A stretch of DNA of 64,000 nt from Thiorhodococcus mannitoliphagus (GTDB taxonomy: Bacteria > Pseudomonadota > Gammaproteobacteria > Chromatiales > Chromatiaceae), in assembly GCF_010915725.1 (NCBI RefSeq), contig NZ_JAAIJR010000001.1, positions 1 to 64,000 of the forward strand. The letters run 5' to 3'. The position numbers and the translations under genes are program-made. This document shows positions 20,340 to 29,391 of this stretch, piece by piece; positions within the stretch are counted from its first letter, which is position 1; each line of letters starts with the position of its first letter. Below the pieces are notes generated by a model. It was not told where the DNA came from. It ran no database searches and saw only the letters and a program-made list of their open reading frames with translations.

Positions 20340-22520
20340 TCAGAAAGTGAAGTTCAGACCCTGGACTTTGCGGCGGAAATCCTCCGTGACGGACTCGATG
20401 TCTTGATCGCTCGAGATGACTTTTGGAGTCAACACCACGACCAGCTCGGTGCGGTTGGACGACTTGGTCCGCTCCCCGAAAAGTGCGCCGGCGAACGGGA
20501 GGCCGTAGAGCCCCGGAATACCCTGCTTACCGTCGGCTCTTTGGTCTTGGATGAGGCCACCCAGGACGACAGCCTGGTTCGAGCGAACGGCCACGGAACT
20601 CGTGATGTTCCTGGTCGAAAAGGTCGGCGACTGCAGTTCTGACGCAGTTGACGCAACGGTGCTCACCTCCTGCTCGATCTCCATCTGGACCAAGCCGCCT
20701 GGCGTCACCCGAGGCTTCACGGTCAGCATGACACCCGTGTCTTTGTACTCGATCGTGTTGATGACGCGATCTACGGTCGAGGTGCTCTGCTGCTGCGATG
20801 TGGCAACCGGAACCTGCTGGCCAACCTGGATCTTCGCGGTCTGGTTGTCCATGACCATGACCGATGGTGACGAGAGCACATTGACGAGATTCTCGCCAGC
20901 CAGTGCACTCAGGGTCGCTTTGATGGTATCCGGACTCGAGACGAGTGCCCAGTTGAAGCCGGGGAATATCGTCGAGATCCCGGAACTCTCTGAATTATCC
21001 AGCGTGCCGTCCAAGCTCGCGTAGCTCTTCCCGCTCGTGGAAGGACCAAAGAGTTCCCATTGCACACCATATTCAAGATTTCCCGACAGGGTGATCTCGA
21101 CGATGGTCGCCTCCACCAGGACCTGAAGGGGAACGATATCCAGCTGCTTGAGGGCATCGAGGATCTTCTTGTAATCGCGTGCGCTCGCGCGGACGAGCAA
21201 GGAGTTGTTCACGGCGTCCGCCACGATATTCACGCTGGAGGACATCTCGAGTTCACGCGACGAGGCACCCTGATTCCGAGATTGTATGCTTGAGCCCGTA
21301 TCGGTGCTTCCCGAGTCTCGGTCAGAACCGATGCTGGAGCGACTCATACCAGGTGCGACACTGCCCACGGAGCGCTTGCTTGAGCTGCTGGAGCCACCGA
21401 AAAGCTGAGAAAGGATATCGGCGAGACTCTCTGCGTCACTGTGCTTGACACGGTAGACAAACAAACGCTCGGCTGAGTCGCCGCTCGCCTCAGCCATATC
21501 TAAACGCTCGATCCAGTTGCGCGCCTGCTGGATATAGCTTTCTTGGGGAGAAACCACCAAGAGGGCATTCGCACTTTCGATCGGCACGAAGCGAAAGAGC
21601 CCCTTGAGCGGGTTGCCGTCTTCTTCCGCAAGGAGGCTCTGAAGCTGAGTCTGAACGTCTTTAGCCTTCGCGTACTCCAGCACGAAGAAGCCGACGGAAA
21701 GCCCAGACATCCAGTCCACATCGAAGACGCGGATGGTGTCGAGCAAGTTTCCCATCTCCGGGCTCGTGCCGGCGATGACCAGCAGATTACGCAGATTGTC
21801 GATCCGAATGACGCTGCCTTCCGGGGCGAGAGGTTGGAGGATGTTGCTCATCTCCTCCGCACCAATGTAGCGCAGCGGGACGACCTGGACGCTGTAGCCC
21901 TCGGGCAAGGCACGCGAAGAGTCGCCGAGCTGAGGAACAACCTTCCCCTGGACCGCGTTGGCCAGGGGGACGACCTCATAGGTGCCGCCGCGATAGACGA
22001 TGGCGGCATTGTTCATTCGCAGCAGCGTCTCTAGGGTGGGGATCAGGTCTTCGCGACGCAGCGGGCGACCCGTTTGCAAAGAGGTAACGCCCTGCACACT
22101 CGGATGGAGCACATAGTTGACTTTTAGAAGGTCGCCGAGGACGACCTTGACGACCTCGCGGATATCCGTACCGTCGAAGTTGAGGGTCACGTCTCCCGCT
22201 GCGGTGTCCACTTTAGGCGGCGTCACCTTGCGAACGAAGGTGCCGGTGCCGCGTTGCAGTGAGTCGACTGTCTTAGGCGGTTGATCGTCCCCACCAATGG
22301 CGATGGTTTCGGCCCCCGTACCCCCGCGCCCCTTGAAGCTATCGCGCAGCTTCACCTGTGTGGGATCGACGACATGGCCTTCGAGATCGCCGACCTTGAC
22401 GGTCGGGTCCCAATAGCTGCGCTCGCAGCCCACAAGGGAGAAGAGAAAGCTTGCAATCAGGATAGCGCGGAGCCAGCTTCCGAGCTGGAGGCCGCGATTT
22501 GAGCAGTTTTCGGCGTACAT
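20340..22520 (-). CDS. gspD: Type II secretion secretin GspD with lipoprotein signal
   Basis: This is the outer-membrane channel of the type II secretion system. The 726 residues begin with a lipoprotein signal ([10 protein letters not shown], Cys32 with Glu33 next). The N0 domain ([20 protein letters not shown]) follows, then N1 to N3 domains, with a Ser/Gly-rich insertion of about 50 residues inside the last N-domain. The secretin core has [20 protein letters not shown] and VLGGLIQDQ, and the C-terminus is FTF. A lipid anchor on the secretin is known for the self-piloting liposecretin HxcQ and removes the need for a separate pilotin; none is seen here. It is the last gene of the gsp operon. 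Confidence 0.93.
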   Translation of the reverse strand: MYAENCSNRGLQLGSWLRAILIASFLFSLVGCERSYWDPTVKVGDLEGHVVDPTQVKLRDSFKGRGGTGAETIAIGGDDQPPKTVDSLQRGTGTFVRKVTPPKVDTAAGDVTLNFDGTDIREVVKVVLGDLLKVNYVLHPSVQGVTSLQTGRPLRREDLIPTLETLLRMNNAAIVYRGGTYEVVPLANAVQGKVVPQLGDSSRALPEGYSVQVVPLRYIGAEEMSNILQPLAPEGSVIRIDNLRNLLVIAGTSPEMGNLLDTIRVFDVDWMSGLSVGFFVLEYAKAKDVQTQLQSLLAEEDGNPLKGLFRFVPIESANALLVVSPQESYIQQARNWIERLDMAEASGDSAERLFVYRVKHSDAESLADILSQLFGGSSSSSKRSVGSVAPGMSRSSIGSDRDSGSTDTGSSIQSRNQGASSRELEMSSSVNIVADAVNNSLLVRASARDYKKILDALKQLDIVPLQVLVEATIVEITLSGNLEYGVQWELFGPSTSGKSYASLDGTLDNSESSGISTIFPGFNWALVSSPDTIKATLSALAGENLVNVLSSPSVMVMDNQTAKIQVGQQVPVATSQQQSTSTVDRVINTIEYKDTGVMLTVKPRVTPGGLVQMEIEQEVSTVASTASELQSPTFSTRNITSSVAVRSNQAVVLGGLIQDQRADGKQGIPGLYGLPFAGALFGERTKSSNRTELVVVLTPKVISSDQDIESVTEDFRRKVQGLNFTF

Positions 22521-22561
22521 AGTGCCTCAGTCGCGATGGTCGCTTCGTCTCGACCCGTTGG

Positions 22562-23152
22562 TTATCTCTTAGGGGGATTGGCGGGGCGCGGAGGGCGTGG
22601 AGGGCTGCGCCTAGCCGGCGTCCGCGCGGGCGGGGCGGCAGATGGTGATTTGCTATAGTCGCGCAATATTAGCTTATCCTGCTCGCCCTGTCGCACGAGC
22701 AGAACGCGGTCCTCCAAGATGTCGCTGACCGACCAGCCGAGAAATTCATCGCCGATCCGCAACCGCTGGAGCTTAGGTTCGGCAGGATTCTTGACCCAGG
22801 CCGAAACGATCGTTGGACTGATGAGAACGGCGCTCAAGTCGATGGCGTCAAGCTCGTGACTCTCTTCTTCGGCGACGGGCACCTCTGGTTCTTCATCCTC
22901 CGGCTCCTCAGGCTTGCGATCAGGGCGAAAGAGAGGATGCTCCACAACGCTCACATAACTATCTCTCGACTCTGCAGCATCAAGCTTCGACAGCAGCTCA
23001 GGGGCTGCGGGGCTCGCACTGTTGGCCGGGGCAGGTTCGGTCGGTGCTGGTGAGGTCGCAGGCGCAATGGCATCGGGCGACCAACCCAGCCACTGGAGTG
23101 AGAGGATGGCGACCAAGGTGAGTACGACGAGCCCAAGAATCGCCCTGATCAT
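22562..23152 (-). CDS. gspC: Type II secretion protein C-like (HR domain)
   Basis: This inner-membrane protein should contact the secretin through its periplasmic HR domain. Its 196 residues have one N-terminal transmembrane helix (about 5-22), a Pro/Ala/Ser-rich linker with an acidic stretch, and an HR-like beta domain (LSAVLISPTIVSAWVKN, LRIGDEFLGWSVSDILED). The tail is Pro/Arg-rich instead of a PDZ or coiled-coil domain. It starts in an ATGA overlap with gspM. The family boundary with GspN is blurred, so the letter could differ, but the role as secretin-binding platform partner is likely. Confidence 0.75.
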   Translation of the reverse strand: MIRAILGLVVLTLVAILSLQWLGWSPDAIAPATSPAPTEPAPANSASPAAPELLSKLDAAESRDSYVSVVEHPLFRPDRKPEEPEDEEPEVPVAEEESHELDAIDLSAVLISPTIVSAWVKNPAEPKLQRLRIGDEFLGWSVSDILEDRVLLVRQGEQDKLILRDYSKSPSAAPPARTPARRSPPRPPRPANPPKR

Positions 23153-23748
23153 GATTCGGCCCCAAGGACGAAACCGAAAATGTCGATGCGCATGGTCAAT
23201 TCACCCATCTGTTGCGCGGGCAAACGGCGGCGCCTCGTATTGCGCAACGAAGTCTCCGGGCGGGCTGAGGAACGAACAGAAAGTCGCTCGACGAACAGGA
23301 AGGGACGGGCCTGTTCGAGCTTGTAGAGGACGTCGAGCAGCGTATCTGTCGAGCCCTGAATCTGAGTCCGAACACGAACCCGAGACGGATCCTCCTGCTT
23401 AGCCTCGGGAAGGATCTGAGTACTGATCAAACGGCCCGAAGCCCCGCTCACGATGTCTTGGACTTGACTTTGGAGCTGCGCGCCGGCGAGAGCCTGGGTC
23501 TCTGCCTTGAAGTAGAACGCCTTGAAGTCGTCATTGCTGCGCACTTGCTCCAGCTCTGCACGAATGCTCGGCAGCGATTGGACAAGACGACGATATCGGT
23601 TGAGCTGATCCTGGCGATCGTCGACGGTCTCATTCAAACTAGACAACTTGGTCGCCCAGGGAAGCGCAAGGCTAGCGACGGCCAGCACCGGGAGCAGGAT
23701 CATAGCGGCCAGAACGAGACCGCAATAGCGATTGGATGTCGACGTCAT
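23149..23748 (-). CDS. gspM: Type II secretion protein GspM-like (GspMb type)
   Basis: This bitopic inner-membrane platform protein has 199 residues: a transmembrane helix at about 10-32, a coiled-coil stretch (LNETVDDRQDQLNRYRRLVQ) and a ferredoxin-like periplasmic domain (RVRVRTQIQGSTDTLLDVLYKLE). It is expected to pair with GspL as PilO pairs with PilN. It starts in an ATGA overlap with gspL and ends in one with gspC. Confidence 0.82.
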   Translation of the reverse strand: MTSTSNRYCGLVLAAMILLPVLAVASLALPWATKLSSLNETVDDRQDQLNRYRRLVQSLPSIRAELEQVRSNDDFKAFYFKAETQALAGAQLQSQVQDIVSGASGRLISTQILPEAKQEDPSRVRVRTQIQGSTDTLLDVLYKLEQARPFLFVERLSVRSSARPETSLRNTRRRRLPAQQMGELTMRIDIFGFVLGAES

Positions 23749-24842
23749 TCTTCCCTCTGACGGACATAGCGGAATGAAATGTTGAAGCGCTCCTTCCCGG
23801 TTCGAGCGATTTGCGTGACTGGAGACTTGAAGGAGACCCCCTCGATTCCAGGTGCCTGCTCGAGCAGGGCGATCAGGGCCGTCGCCTGGCCGGATTCCCC
23901 TCTGAGGTCAACCTCGTCGTCGTCGACCTCCAGGTTTTGGATCCAAGTATCCTCGGGAAGTCGGTCCGTAAGTTCGCGCAGCAGCTCCAGAATAGGAGGC
24001 TGCTCCAGCTTCTTCTCAAGCACCAAGGTGCTTCCCTTTCTCGCACGCTCCAACTCTTGCCGCAGCTCATCCACCGCAATCGCCTGCCGTCGAGCCTCGC
24101 TCAGCTCCCGGTCGAGCGCCCCTGCGAGCTGCTCCTTTTGCCACAGCGGCGTCACGAGGACCGCGACACCCAGTAGGACGGCGACGAGCGTCAGCACGGC
24201 ATTCAATCCGGGCCGGAATCGGCGCCGAGCCGGACGTCGCTCGGCGGGAAGTAAATTGGCACCCGGCCAGGCATCCGGCCAGGAAATGCGGTCAAGCGGT
24301 GCGCCCAGCGCCGTCATCCGCTCGATCCACTGCTCGACCAGATCACGGCGGCAGACGGCGAGATCTAGGCTGAAACGATTGGCGCTTTTGGGCGCCGGCT
24401 GTTGGGCAAAATCGAAAACCACGTCATCCGGTTGAAATGGCGTTAGACGATCGAGTTCATAGCGAACGACCTGCCCCAAGTTGGCCCGAACCTGGATGGG
24501 AAAGGAGACCGAGCGGGTCAGCACAGCCCCCTGGGGCAGCCGCAGCTCCACGCTGTAATTCTGGCCCTTGTCGCTTTCGGCGATCTCGGAGGGGAGCGAC
24601 AGGCTGTGGCGCAGATCGACCTCGCCCACCGGCTCGGTCTCGAAACCAGTGGTCAGATCCAAGGTTGCGCGCTCACCATCGACGTTGATGAGGAGAACTG
24701 GATTACGGCGAGCCAGGGCCTGCCGCACAACCGGCGGCAGGCAGCCCAGTAGACGCGCCTTCGCTGCCTGTGCTTGCCTGAGGAGAGGCGAGGGCAGCGA
24801 AGTTCGCGTCAACAAGTCATTGAGGCGCTGAAAGAGGGTCAT
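23745..24842 (-). CDS. gspL: Type II secretion protein GspL / PilN-like
   Basis: This inner-membrane protein links the GspE ATPase to the periplasmic platform. The 365 residues have a cytoplasmic N-terminal part with an actin-like character (VLLINVDGERATLDL, VRYELDRLTPFQPDDVVFDF). A transmembrane helix lies near residues 230-250 (LTLVAVLLGVAVLVTPLW), followed by a coiled coil and a PilN-like ferredoxin fold (LPEDTWIQNLEVDDDEVDL). The ATG at 24842 is chosen because the conserved part begins there; the frame is open to 24935. About 210 bases separate it from gspK, the widest gap in the operon. Confidence 0.8.
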   Translation of the reverse strand: MTLFQRLNDLLTRTSLPSPLLRQAQAAKARLLGCLPPVVRQALARRNPVLLINVDGERATLDLTTGFETEPVGEVDLRHSLSLPSEIAESDKGQNYSVELRLPQGAVLTRSVSFPIQVRANLGQVVRYELDRLTPFQPDDVVFDFAQQPAPKSANRFSLDLAVCRRDLVEQWIERMTALGAPLDRISWPDAWPGANLLPAERRPARRRFRPGLNAVLTLVAVLLGVAVLVTPLWQKEQLAGALDRELSEARRQAIAVDELRQELERARKGSTLVLEKKLEQPPILELLRELTDRLPEDTWIQNLEVDDDEVDLRGESGQATALIALLEQAPGIEGVSFKSPVTQIARTGKERFNISFRYVRQREE

Positions 24843-25054
24843 TACTGCGAGAACAGGCTCGGCCGCTTCATCGGGTCGGATTCTAGGGCGTGACGAAAGG
24901 GCTAAGCTTAACCGATGCATCCCTCGGCTCGCCAACAGCTGAGCCCGACGATTTCGTAGGATCTCATCTTACCGCGACAGCGTTCAGGCAAGAGGGAGAA
25001 ATCATGGCAACTTCGCGGACGAGCGTCGAGAAAGTGCTCGCGTGCTCGCAGCAC

Positions 25055-25990
25055 TCAGCCGCCCTCCCCGATATCGGCCTCGCCATAGACCGGATCCTTG
25101 AGGGAAAGGCCGTAGCGCCGCCAGAGCACCAGATAGGGTGGTTGCTGGCCGCGGTTGAGCTGGATCAGCGCCTCCATACGTCGCCCTGTCTTGTCGGTCC
25201 GTCGCTCGGTGACCTGGACGCGATAGAGCGGCCCACCCCGATCGAGGGCATTGGCGGCCGTCGCTTCCGGCACCGTGGTCAGGTCTCGTGTGCCAACTTC
25301 TTCGACCGCTTCCTCAAGGGAGATACCTCGGGTTGCCGCAAGAACTGCCGGGGAGGCAAACCGCTCCACCGGAGTCGCTGCCTCCCCATCCACGGTGACC
25401 TCCGGGACGAGTCGCCGATAGATGTCTTCGCTCATTCCGAGCACCTGCCGCAGCTCTTCCACCGAGGTGTAGTTCGCATCCTTTGCCCCGATCGCAGCTC
25501 CGGAGCGCTCGTAGTCCTCGTCCTCGGCTCCGTTGAGCAGCGCCAAGTCGTCCTCGTCCCGCCAGTCGACGATTGCCGCGGCCAGCGCATTGGCCTCGTC
25601 CTCTGGGGTTCCGAGGACGCTCAGAAGATCTGCCAGCGTTTCGGCTTGGACCAGATTGAGATTGATACGGGATGTCTCGTTGAAGACAGCAATGCTTAGC
25701 TCGATACCGTTGAAAAGCCACCTGCGCTCCTGGCCATTAGGCAGCCAGGTCGCTTCGGTCTCCTCGTCAGTGCCAGGAGACTGCATCATGAAATCCAGCG
25801 CAGTGTAGGCAAGGGCGGCGTCAGCAAGGGCGCGAAAACGCGCTGCGGCGACGTGGTTCTCCGTCAAGGCCGTCTCGGTACGCTGCGTTGCAGTGAGACT
25901 GACGGCCATGACCGTGAGCAGGGTAAGGACCCACATCACGAGCATCAGGGCGATACCGCGCTGCCTCCCGTGGCACACTCCAGGGCTCAT
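25055..25990 (-). CDS. gspK: Type II secretion minor pseudopilin GspK
   Basis: This minor pseudopilin caps the pseudopilus tip. Its 311 residues contain a prepilin-type leader RQRG followed by IALMLVMWVLTLL, which lacks the Glu5 found in other pilins, as is usual for GspK. A large alpha domain (NETSRINLN, DWRDEDD, YTSVEELRQVLGM) with calcium-site-like acids follows. The ATG at 25990 overlaps the gspJ stop (ATGA), so it is preferred over the in-frame codon 11 codons upstream. Confidence 0.92.
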   Translation of the reverse strand: MSPGVCHGRQRGIALMLVMWVLTLLTVMAVSLTATQRTETALTENHVAAARFRALADAALAYTALDFMMQSPGTDEETEATWLPNGQERRWLFNGIELSIAVFNETSRINLNLVQAETLADLLSVLGTPEDEANALAAAIVDWRDEDDLALLNGAEDEDYERSGAAIGAKDANYTSVEELRQVLGMSEDIYRRLVPEVTVDGEAATPVERFASPAVLAATRGISLEEAVEEVGTRDLTTVPEATAANALDRGGPLYRVQVTERRTDKTGRRMEALIQLNRGQQPPYLVLWRRYGLSLKDPVYGEADIGEGG

Positions 25991-26691
25991 TGGCTGGGCA
26001 GCGCGATGATGAGATCCGGCCATGCCTGGCTCTCCGTCCGGAAACTGAGGCTAAGCAGCACTGGCATCTGTCGCTGATCGAGCCATTCGTCGTGCCAATC
26101 CAGCTCTGTATCCCCTTCGATCTGACCATAGTAGGCAAACCGGAAATCAGTCACCCCATCGAGCAGCAGAGTGCGTCCAAAGGCGCCGCCGGCCGCGTCC
26201 ATGTCAGTGGAATAATCCCCGACATCACCCATTCCCGCCTCTTCCAATGGCTCCCAAGCGGGATAGTCGTCGCCGCCTTCCAGAACCTCGTCATGGAGAT
26301 ACCAGCGGGTCAGCACCAGGGCCCGCCCCTTCGCCCGCTCCTCGACTTCAAGGCGCAGAATGTAGAGACCGGAGACCCCCACATGTGCCGATAGGGGTGC
26401 GACCAGCTCCAACCGCTCGGCGTCGCCACCAAAGACCAATCTGGGAGTTCCCTCGTAGGTCGCTGTTGCCGGCCTTGCCTGAGACAGTGTCTGCTTTAAG
26501 AAGCCGTCGACCAGTCTGAGGTCCGAGATCTGACCAGAAACCCGCTCGACGACCTCCCAAGAGCGCGAGCCGAGTCGCAGGCCCGAGAAGAGAAGCAGCG
26601 AGATCAGCCCGATGATCGCAAGCGCAATGACCAGTTCGATGAGGGTAAAACCACCGCGCCCGTGGCGGCCGCCGGAGCGTCTATTGGTCAC
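25987..26691 (-). CDS. gspJ: Type II secretion minor pseudopilin GspJ
   Basis: The 234 residues include a type III signal sequence RGGFTLIELVIALAIIG (cleavage after the second Gly, Glu at mature position 5). This is followed by a mostly beta domain with segments LRLGSRSWEVVERVSG and PRLVFGGDAERLELVAPLS. It forms the tip complex with GspI and GspK. The start codon is a GTG. It follows gspI after 12 bases and overlaps gspK. Confidence 0.92.
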   Translation of the reverse strand: MTNRRSGGRHGRGGFTLIELVIALAIIGLISLLLFSGLRLGSRSWEVVERVSGQISDLRLVDGFLKQTLSQARPATATYEGTPRLVFGGDAERLELVAPLSAHVGVSGLYILRLEVEERAKGRALVLTRWYLHDEVLEGGDDYPAWEPLEEAGMGDVGDYSTDMDAAGGAFGRTLLLDGVTDFRFAYYGQIEGDTELDWHDEWLDQRQMPVLLSLSFRTESQAWPDLIIALPSQ

Positions 26692-26703
26692 GGGCGCGGC
26701 CCA

Positions 26704-27102
26704 TCAAAGGCGCTCGCCCAAGCGCAGCGTCGTCAGCGACACCCTGCGCGCTCGGCCGGCATCCTTCCAGAGCACCGTCGCATCGATGCGATAGGGGGTC
26801 GCCGGGGGCTCGGTGAAATACTGATCAGACACATCGACGGCCTGGATGCTGAGTTCCCATTCAAAGCCGCTATCCGTCGCGCCCGACACGACACCCTCTT
26901 CGAGCGGAATGTCTGCCCCAACTTCGCCTAGCACGGACTCAGCCAGCGTGGCCGCTTGAGAATATTGAGCGGACGCGATGGTGACGATGCTGGCGCGAGA
27001 AAAGATCTCCATCATAACCCCGAGCGACAAGGCCAGTATCGCGAAGGCCACGAGGACCTCAAGCAGCGAGAACCCTGCTTGATGGCGGGCGCCGGCGCTC
27101 AT
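26704..27102 (-). CDS. gspI: Type II secretion minor pseudopilin GspI
   Basis: This 132-residue minor pseudopilin has the prepilin motif QAGFSLLEVLVAFAILALSLG and a short beta-rich C-terminal domain. The ATG at 27102 overlaps the gspH stop in ATGA and has GGAG six bases upstream; an in-frame TTG at 27114 is less likely. It should nucleate the tip trimer with GspJ and GspK. Confidence 0.92.
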   Translation of the reverse strand: MSAGARHQAGFSLLEVLVAFAILALSLGVMMEIFSRASIVTIASAQYSQAATLAESVLGEVGADIPLEEGVVSGATDSGFEWELSIQAVDVSDQYFTEPPATPYRIDATVLWKDAGRARRVSLTTLRLGERL

Positions 27103-27566
27103 TCCGCACTCCAAGTAGCCAGCTCGATCCGTCCCGTGAGCCAGGTCACACCCACTTGATAGCCATGGCCTTTGTGGGACAGGACGATGCGCCCTCCCGT
27201 CGAGCTGCCGTCGGGAAAGAAGCGCACGGCGCCATGCTGGTCGTCGAGCATCTCCTGGGTCGCACCCTCGAAGTCGACCGATAAGCGCGTCGGTAGGCTG
27301 AGACTGCGATAGCCCTCGAGCTCCAGCCGGTGAGCCTCCAGATCCAAGATGACCACCTTGTCTTCTCCCTGGCGGATCGCTGATTCTCGGGCAAGCCTGA
27401 GGGTCGCGGCGGTGCGTCGCGCGATCGACTTCGTCTCGAGTCCCGGAAAAGCCGCCGAAAAGAGTGTCGGAACGGCCGTCATCATGAGCGCCGCGACCGC
27501 CATCACGACCAACAGCTCGACCAGGGTAAAGCCGCGGCCCCTAAGACGCTTGCGCACCTTAATCAT
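27099..27566 (-). CDS. gspH: Type II secretion minor pseudopilin GspH
   Basis: The 155-residue pseudopilin has GRGFTLVELLVVMAVAALMM at its N-terminus (Gly before Phe, Glu5). A GspH-type beta domain follows (LRLARESAIRQGEDKVVILD, FFPDGSSTGGRIVLS). It probably joins the tip complex to the GspG shaft. It lies 33 bases after gspG and overlaps gspI. Confidence 0.92.
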   Translation of the reverse strand: MIKVRKRLRGRGFTLVELLVVMAVAALMMTAVPTLFSAAFPGLETKSIARRTAATLRLARESAIRQGEDKVVILDLEAHRLELEGYRSLSLPTRLSVDFEGATQEMLDDQHGAVRFFPDGSSTGGRIVLSHKGHGYQVGVTWLTGRIELATWSAE

Positions 27567-27599
27567 CGAAGCAGCGCAGACTCAAGGCGCAGGCGCACT

Positions 27600-28031
27600 T
27601 CACTCCCAACTGCGGATGTCGGCGTTCTCGCCATCGCCCCCTTCGCGGTTGTCGGCCCCAAGCGACCAGATATCGAAGCTGCCGTGCTCACCCGGGAAGC
27701 GATATTGGTAGTCGTTTCCCCAGGGATCCTTGGGCACCTGTCCCTTCTTCAAGTAGGGGCCGTTCCAGCCGGTCAGGTTGCCAGGATCTTGGACGAGCGC
27801 GGATAGGCCCTCGCCGTCATTGGGATAACGGCCCAACTCGAGACGATAGAGGTCGAGCGTGGATGACAAGTCATCGATCTGAAGCTTGGCGGTCTTGCTC
27901 TTCGAGCTACCGAGAAACTTCATGACCTGAGGACCGACGAGTCCCGCCAGCAGCCCGAGAATCGCGAGAACAACCAGAAGCTCGACAAGCGTAAATCCGC
28001 GCTGGTGAGCCTTCACTGACATTGAGCGCAT
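27600..28031 (-). CDS. gspG: Type II secretion major pseudopilin GspG
   Basis: This 143-residue precursor is the main pseudopilus subunit. It has the leader HQRG cut before FTLVELLVVLAILGLLAGLV, then the signature DLYRLELGRYPNDGEGL and PWGNDYQYRFPGEHGSFDIW, with the loop that binds calcium in the family. The ATG at 28031 has GAGG eight bases upstream. It sits between gspF (82 bases) and gspH. Confidence 0.96.
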   Translation of the reverse strand: MRSMSVKAHQRGFTLVELLVVLAILGLLAGLVGPQVMKFLGSSKSKTAKLQIDDLSSTLDLYRLELGRYPNDGEGLSALVQDPGNLTGWNGPYLKKGQVPKDPWGNDYQYRFPGEHGSFDIWSLGADNREGGDGENADIRSWE

Positions 28032-28112
28032 TTGAATACCTCAGTTCCTCTGTAGTTGCGCGCGCATTGTAGGCGCGCAGCGGATTTCCAACAAAACTAG
28101 GCGTGTCGCCGC

Positions 28113-29321
28113 TTAGAAAACCAGATCGTTGGCACCCAGGATAGCCATCAGAATGGACATGATGATCCCGGCCACAGTGACACCGAGCCCAATGATGAGG
28201 GCAGGCTCGAGCAGGGTCAGCATGCGCTGAACACTGGTGCGGGTTTCGCGGTCATAGATGCTGGCAACCTTCGCGAGCATGGCGTCGAGGCTCCCGGATT
28301 CTTCGCCGACTCGGATCATCTGCAGCGCTAGATCGGGCAGCGCCTCGAGCCGTGCCAGGGGACCTGCAAGGCCTCGCCCGTGCTTGAGTTCCTCGCCGGC
28401 CTCGGTGATGCGACGAAGCAACCGCTGATTTCCCACGACTTCTTTGGCCAGCGTGAGTGCGCTCATCAGCGGCAGACCATTCTTCAGCAAGGTCGACAGC
28501 GTATGGCAAAGCCGGGCCGTCTCCATTTTCCAAATCAGATCGCCGAACAAGGGGAGGGTCAGCAGCCGATCGTCGACACGGGCACGAACCTCCGACTTCT
28601 GGAGCTGGCGCTCGACGACGACCGCGATCAAGGCGATGACGCAGAGCATCGCCCACCAATAGTTGCGGAACAGGTCCCCGGTGGCCACGACGATTTGGGT
28701 CGGCAGCGGCAAGGCCGCACCCATGTCATCGAAGAGCACGGTGAACTGCGGGACCACGAAGACCAGCAACAGAATGACGGACAGGCCTGCGACGAAGAGC
28801 AGGATGGATGGATAGACCAAGGCCGAGGTCACCGTCTGGCGCAACTCGGCGACCCGCTCGAGGTAATCCGCGAGCCGATCCAAGACCTGATCGAGGGCTC
28901 CACTCGCCTCGCCAGCCCGAACCATGTTGACGTAGAGACGGGGAAACTGCCCGTCCTGAGCATCCAGCGCACTGGAAAAAGTCCCGCCGCCACGCACGCG
29001 ATTTTGCAGATCGGAGAGGACCCGAAGCAAGTGCTCAGCCTCGGTCAGATCGATGAGAATCTGCAATGACCGATCGAGCGTCATGCCCGCTTCCAGGAGC
29101 GTTGCGAGCTCGCGGGTTAGGATCCCGATCTCCTTATGCGTGAGGCGACGCTTGCGGACGCCGCCGAGCTTGCTCATCAAGCTCTTGGTGGTTCGGGTCT
29201 CGATTGGAATCAGCCCTTCAGCCTGCAGCTGGCGGACAACGGCAGCCTCATCGCTGGCCTCGAGGTCGCCTTCCACGAGTTCGCCATCCGGTCGGACGGC
29301 TTTGTAGAAGAACCTGGTCAC
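28113..29321 (-). CDS. gspF: Type II secretion inner-membrane platform protein GspF
   Basis: This polytopic platform protein is expected to rotate with or be driven by GspE. The 402 residues show two T2SSF domains (ILTRELATLLEAGMTLDRSL and CHTLSTLLKNGLPLMSALTLA, each ending in an RVGEESG/RAGEASG motif). There are three transmembrane segments, near residues 170-195, 220-240 and the C-terminus. The start is the GTG at 29321, chosen because the conserved N-terminus (TRFFYKAVRPDGELVEG) begins there; the longer frame upstream overlaps gspE in another frame and is not conserved. Confidence 0.94.
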   Translation of the reverse strand: MTRFFYKAVRPDGELVEGDLEASDEAAVVRQLQAEGLIPIETRTTKSLMSKLGGVRKRRLTHKEIGILTRELATLLEAGMTLDRSLQILIDLTEAEHLLRVLSDLQNRVRGGGTFSSALDAQDGQFPRLYVNMVRAGEASGALDQVLDRLADYLERVAELRQTVTSALVYPSILLFVAGLSVILLLVFVVPQFTVLFDDMGAALPLPTQIVVATGDLFRNYWWAMLCVIALIAVVVERQLQKSEVRARVDDRLLTLPLFGDLIWKMETARLCHTLSTLLKNGLPLMSALTLAKEVVGNQRLLRRITEAGEELKHGRGLAGPLARLEALPDLALQMIRVGEESGSLDAMLAKVASIYDRETRTSVQRMLTLLEPALIIGLGVTVAGIIMSILMAILGANDLVF

Positions 29322-29391
29322 GACGGAAGCCCCGCGGATCGCGGTGCGGTGGTCATCGGCTGGCTCAGGATCGGGCGTGCGCGCCGATGCA

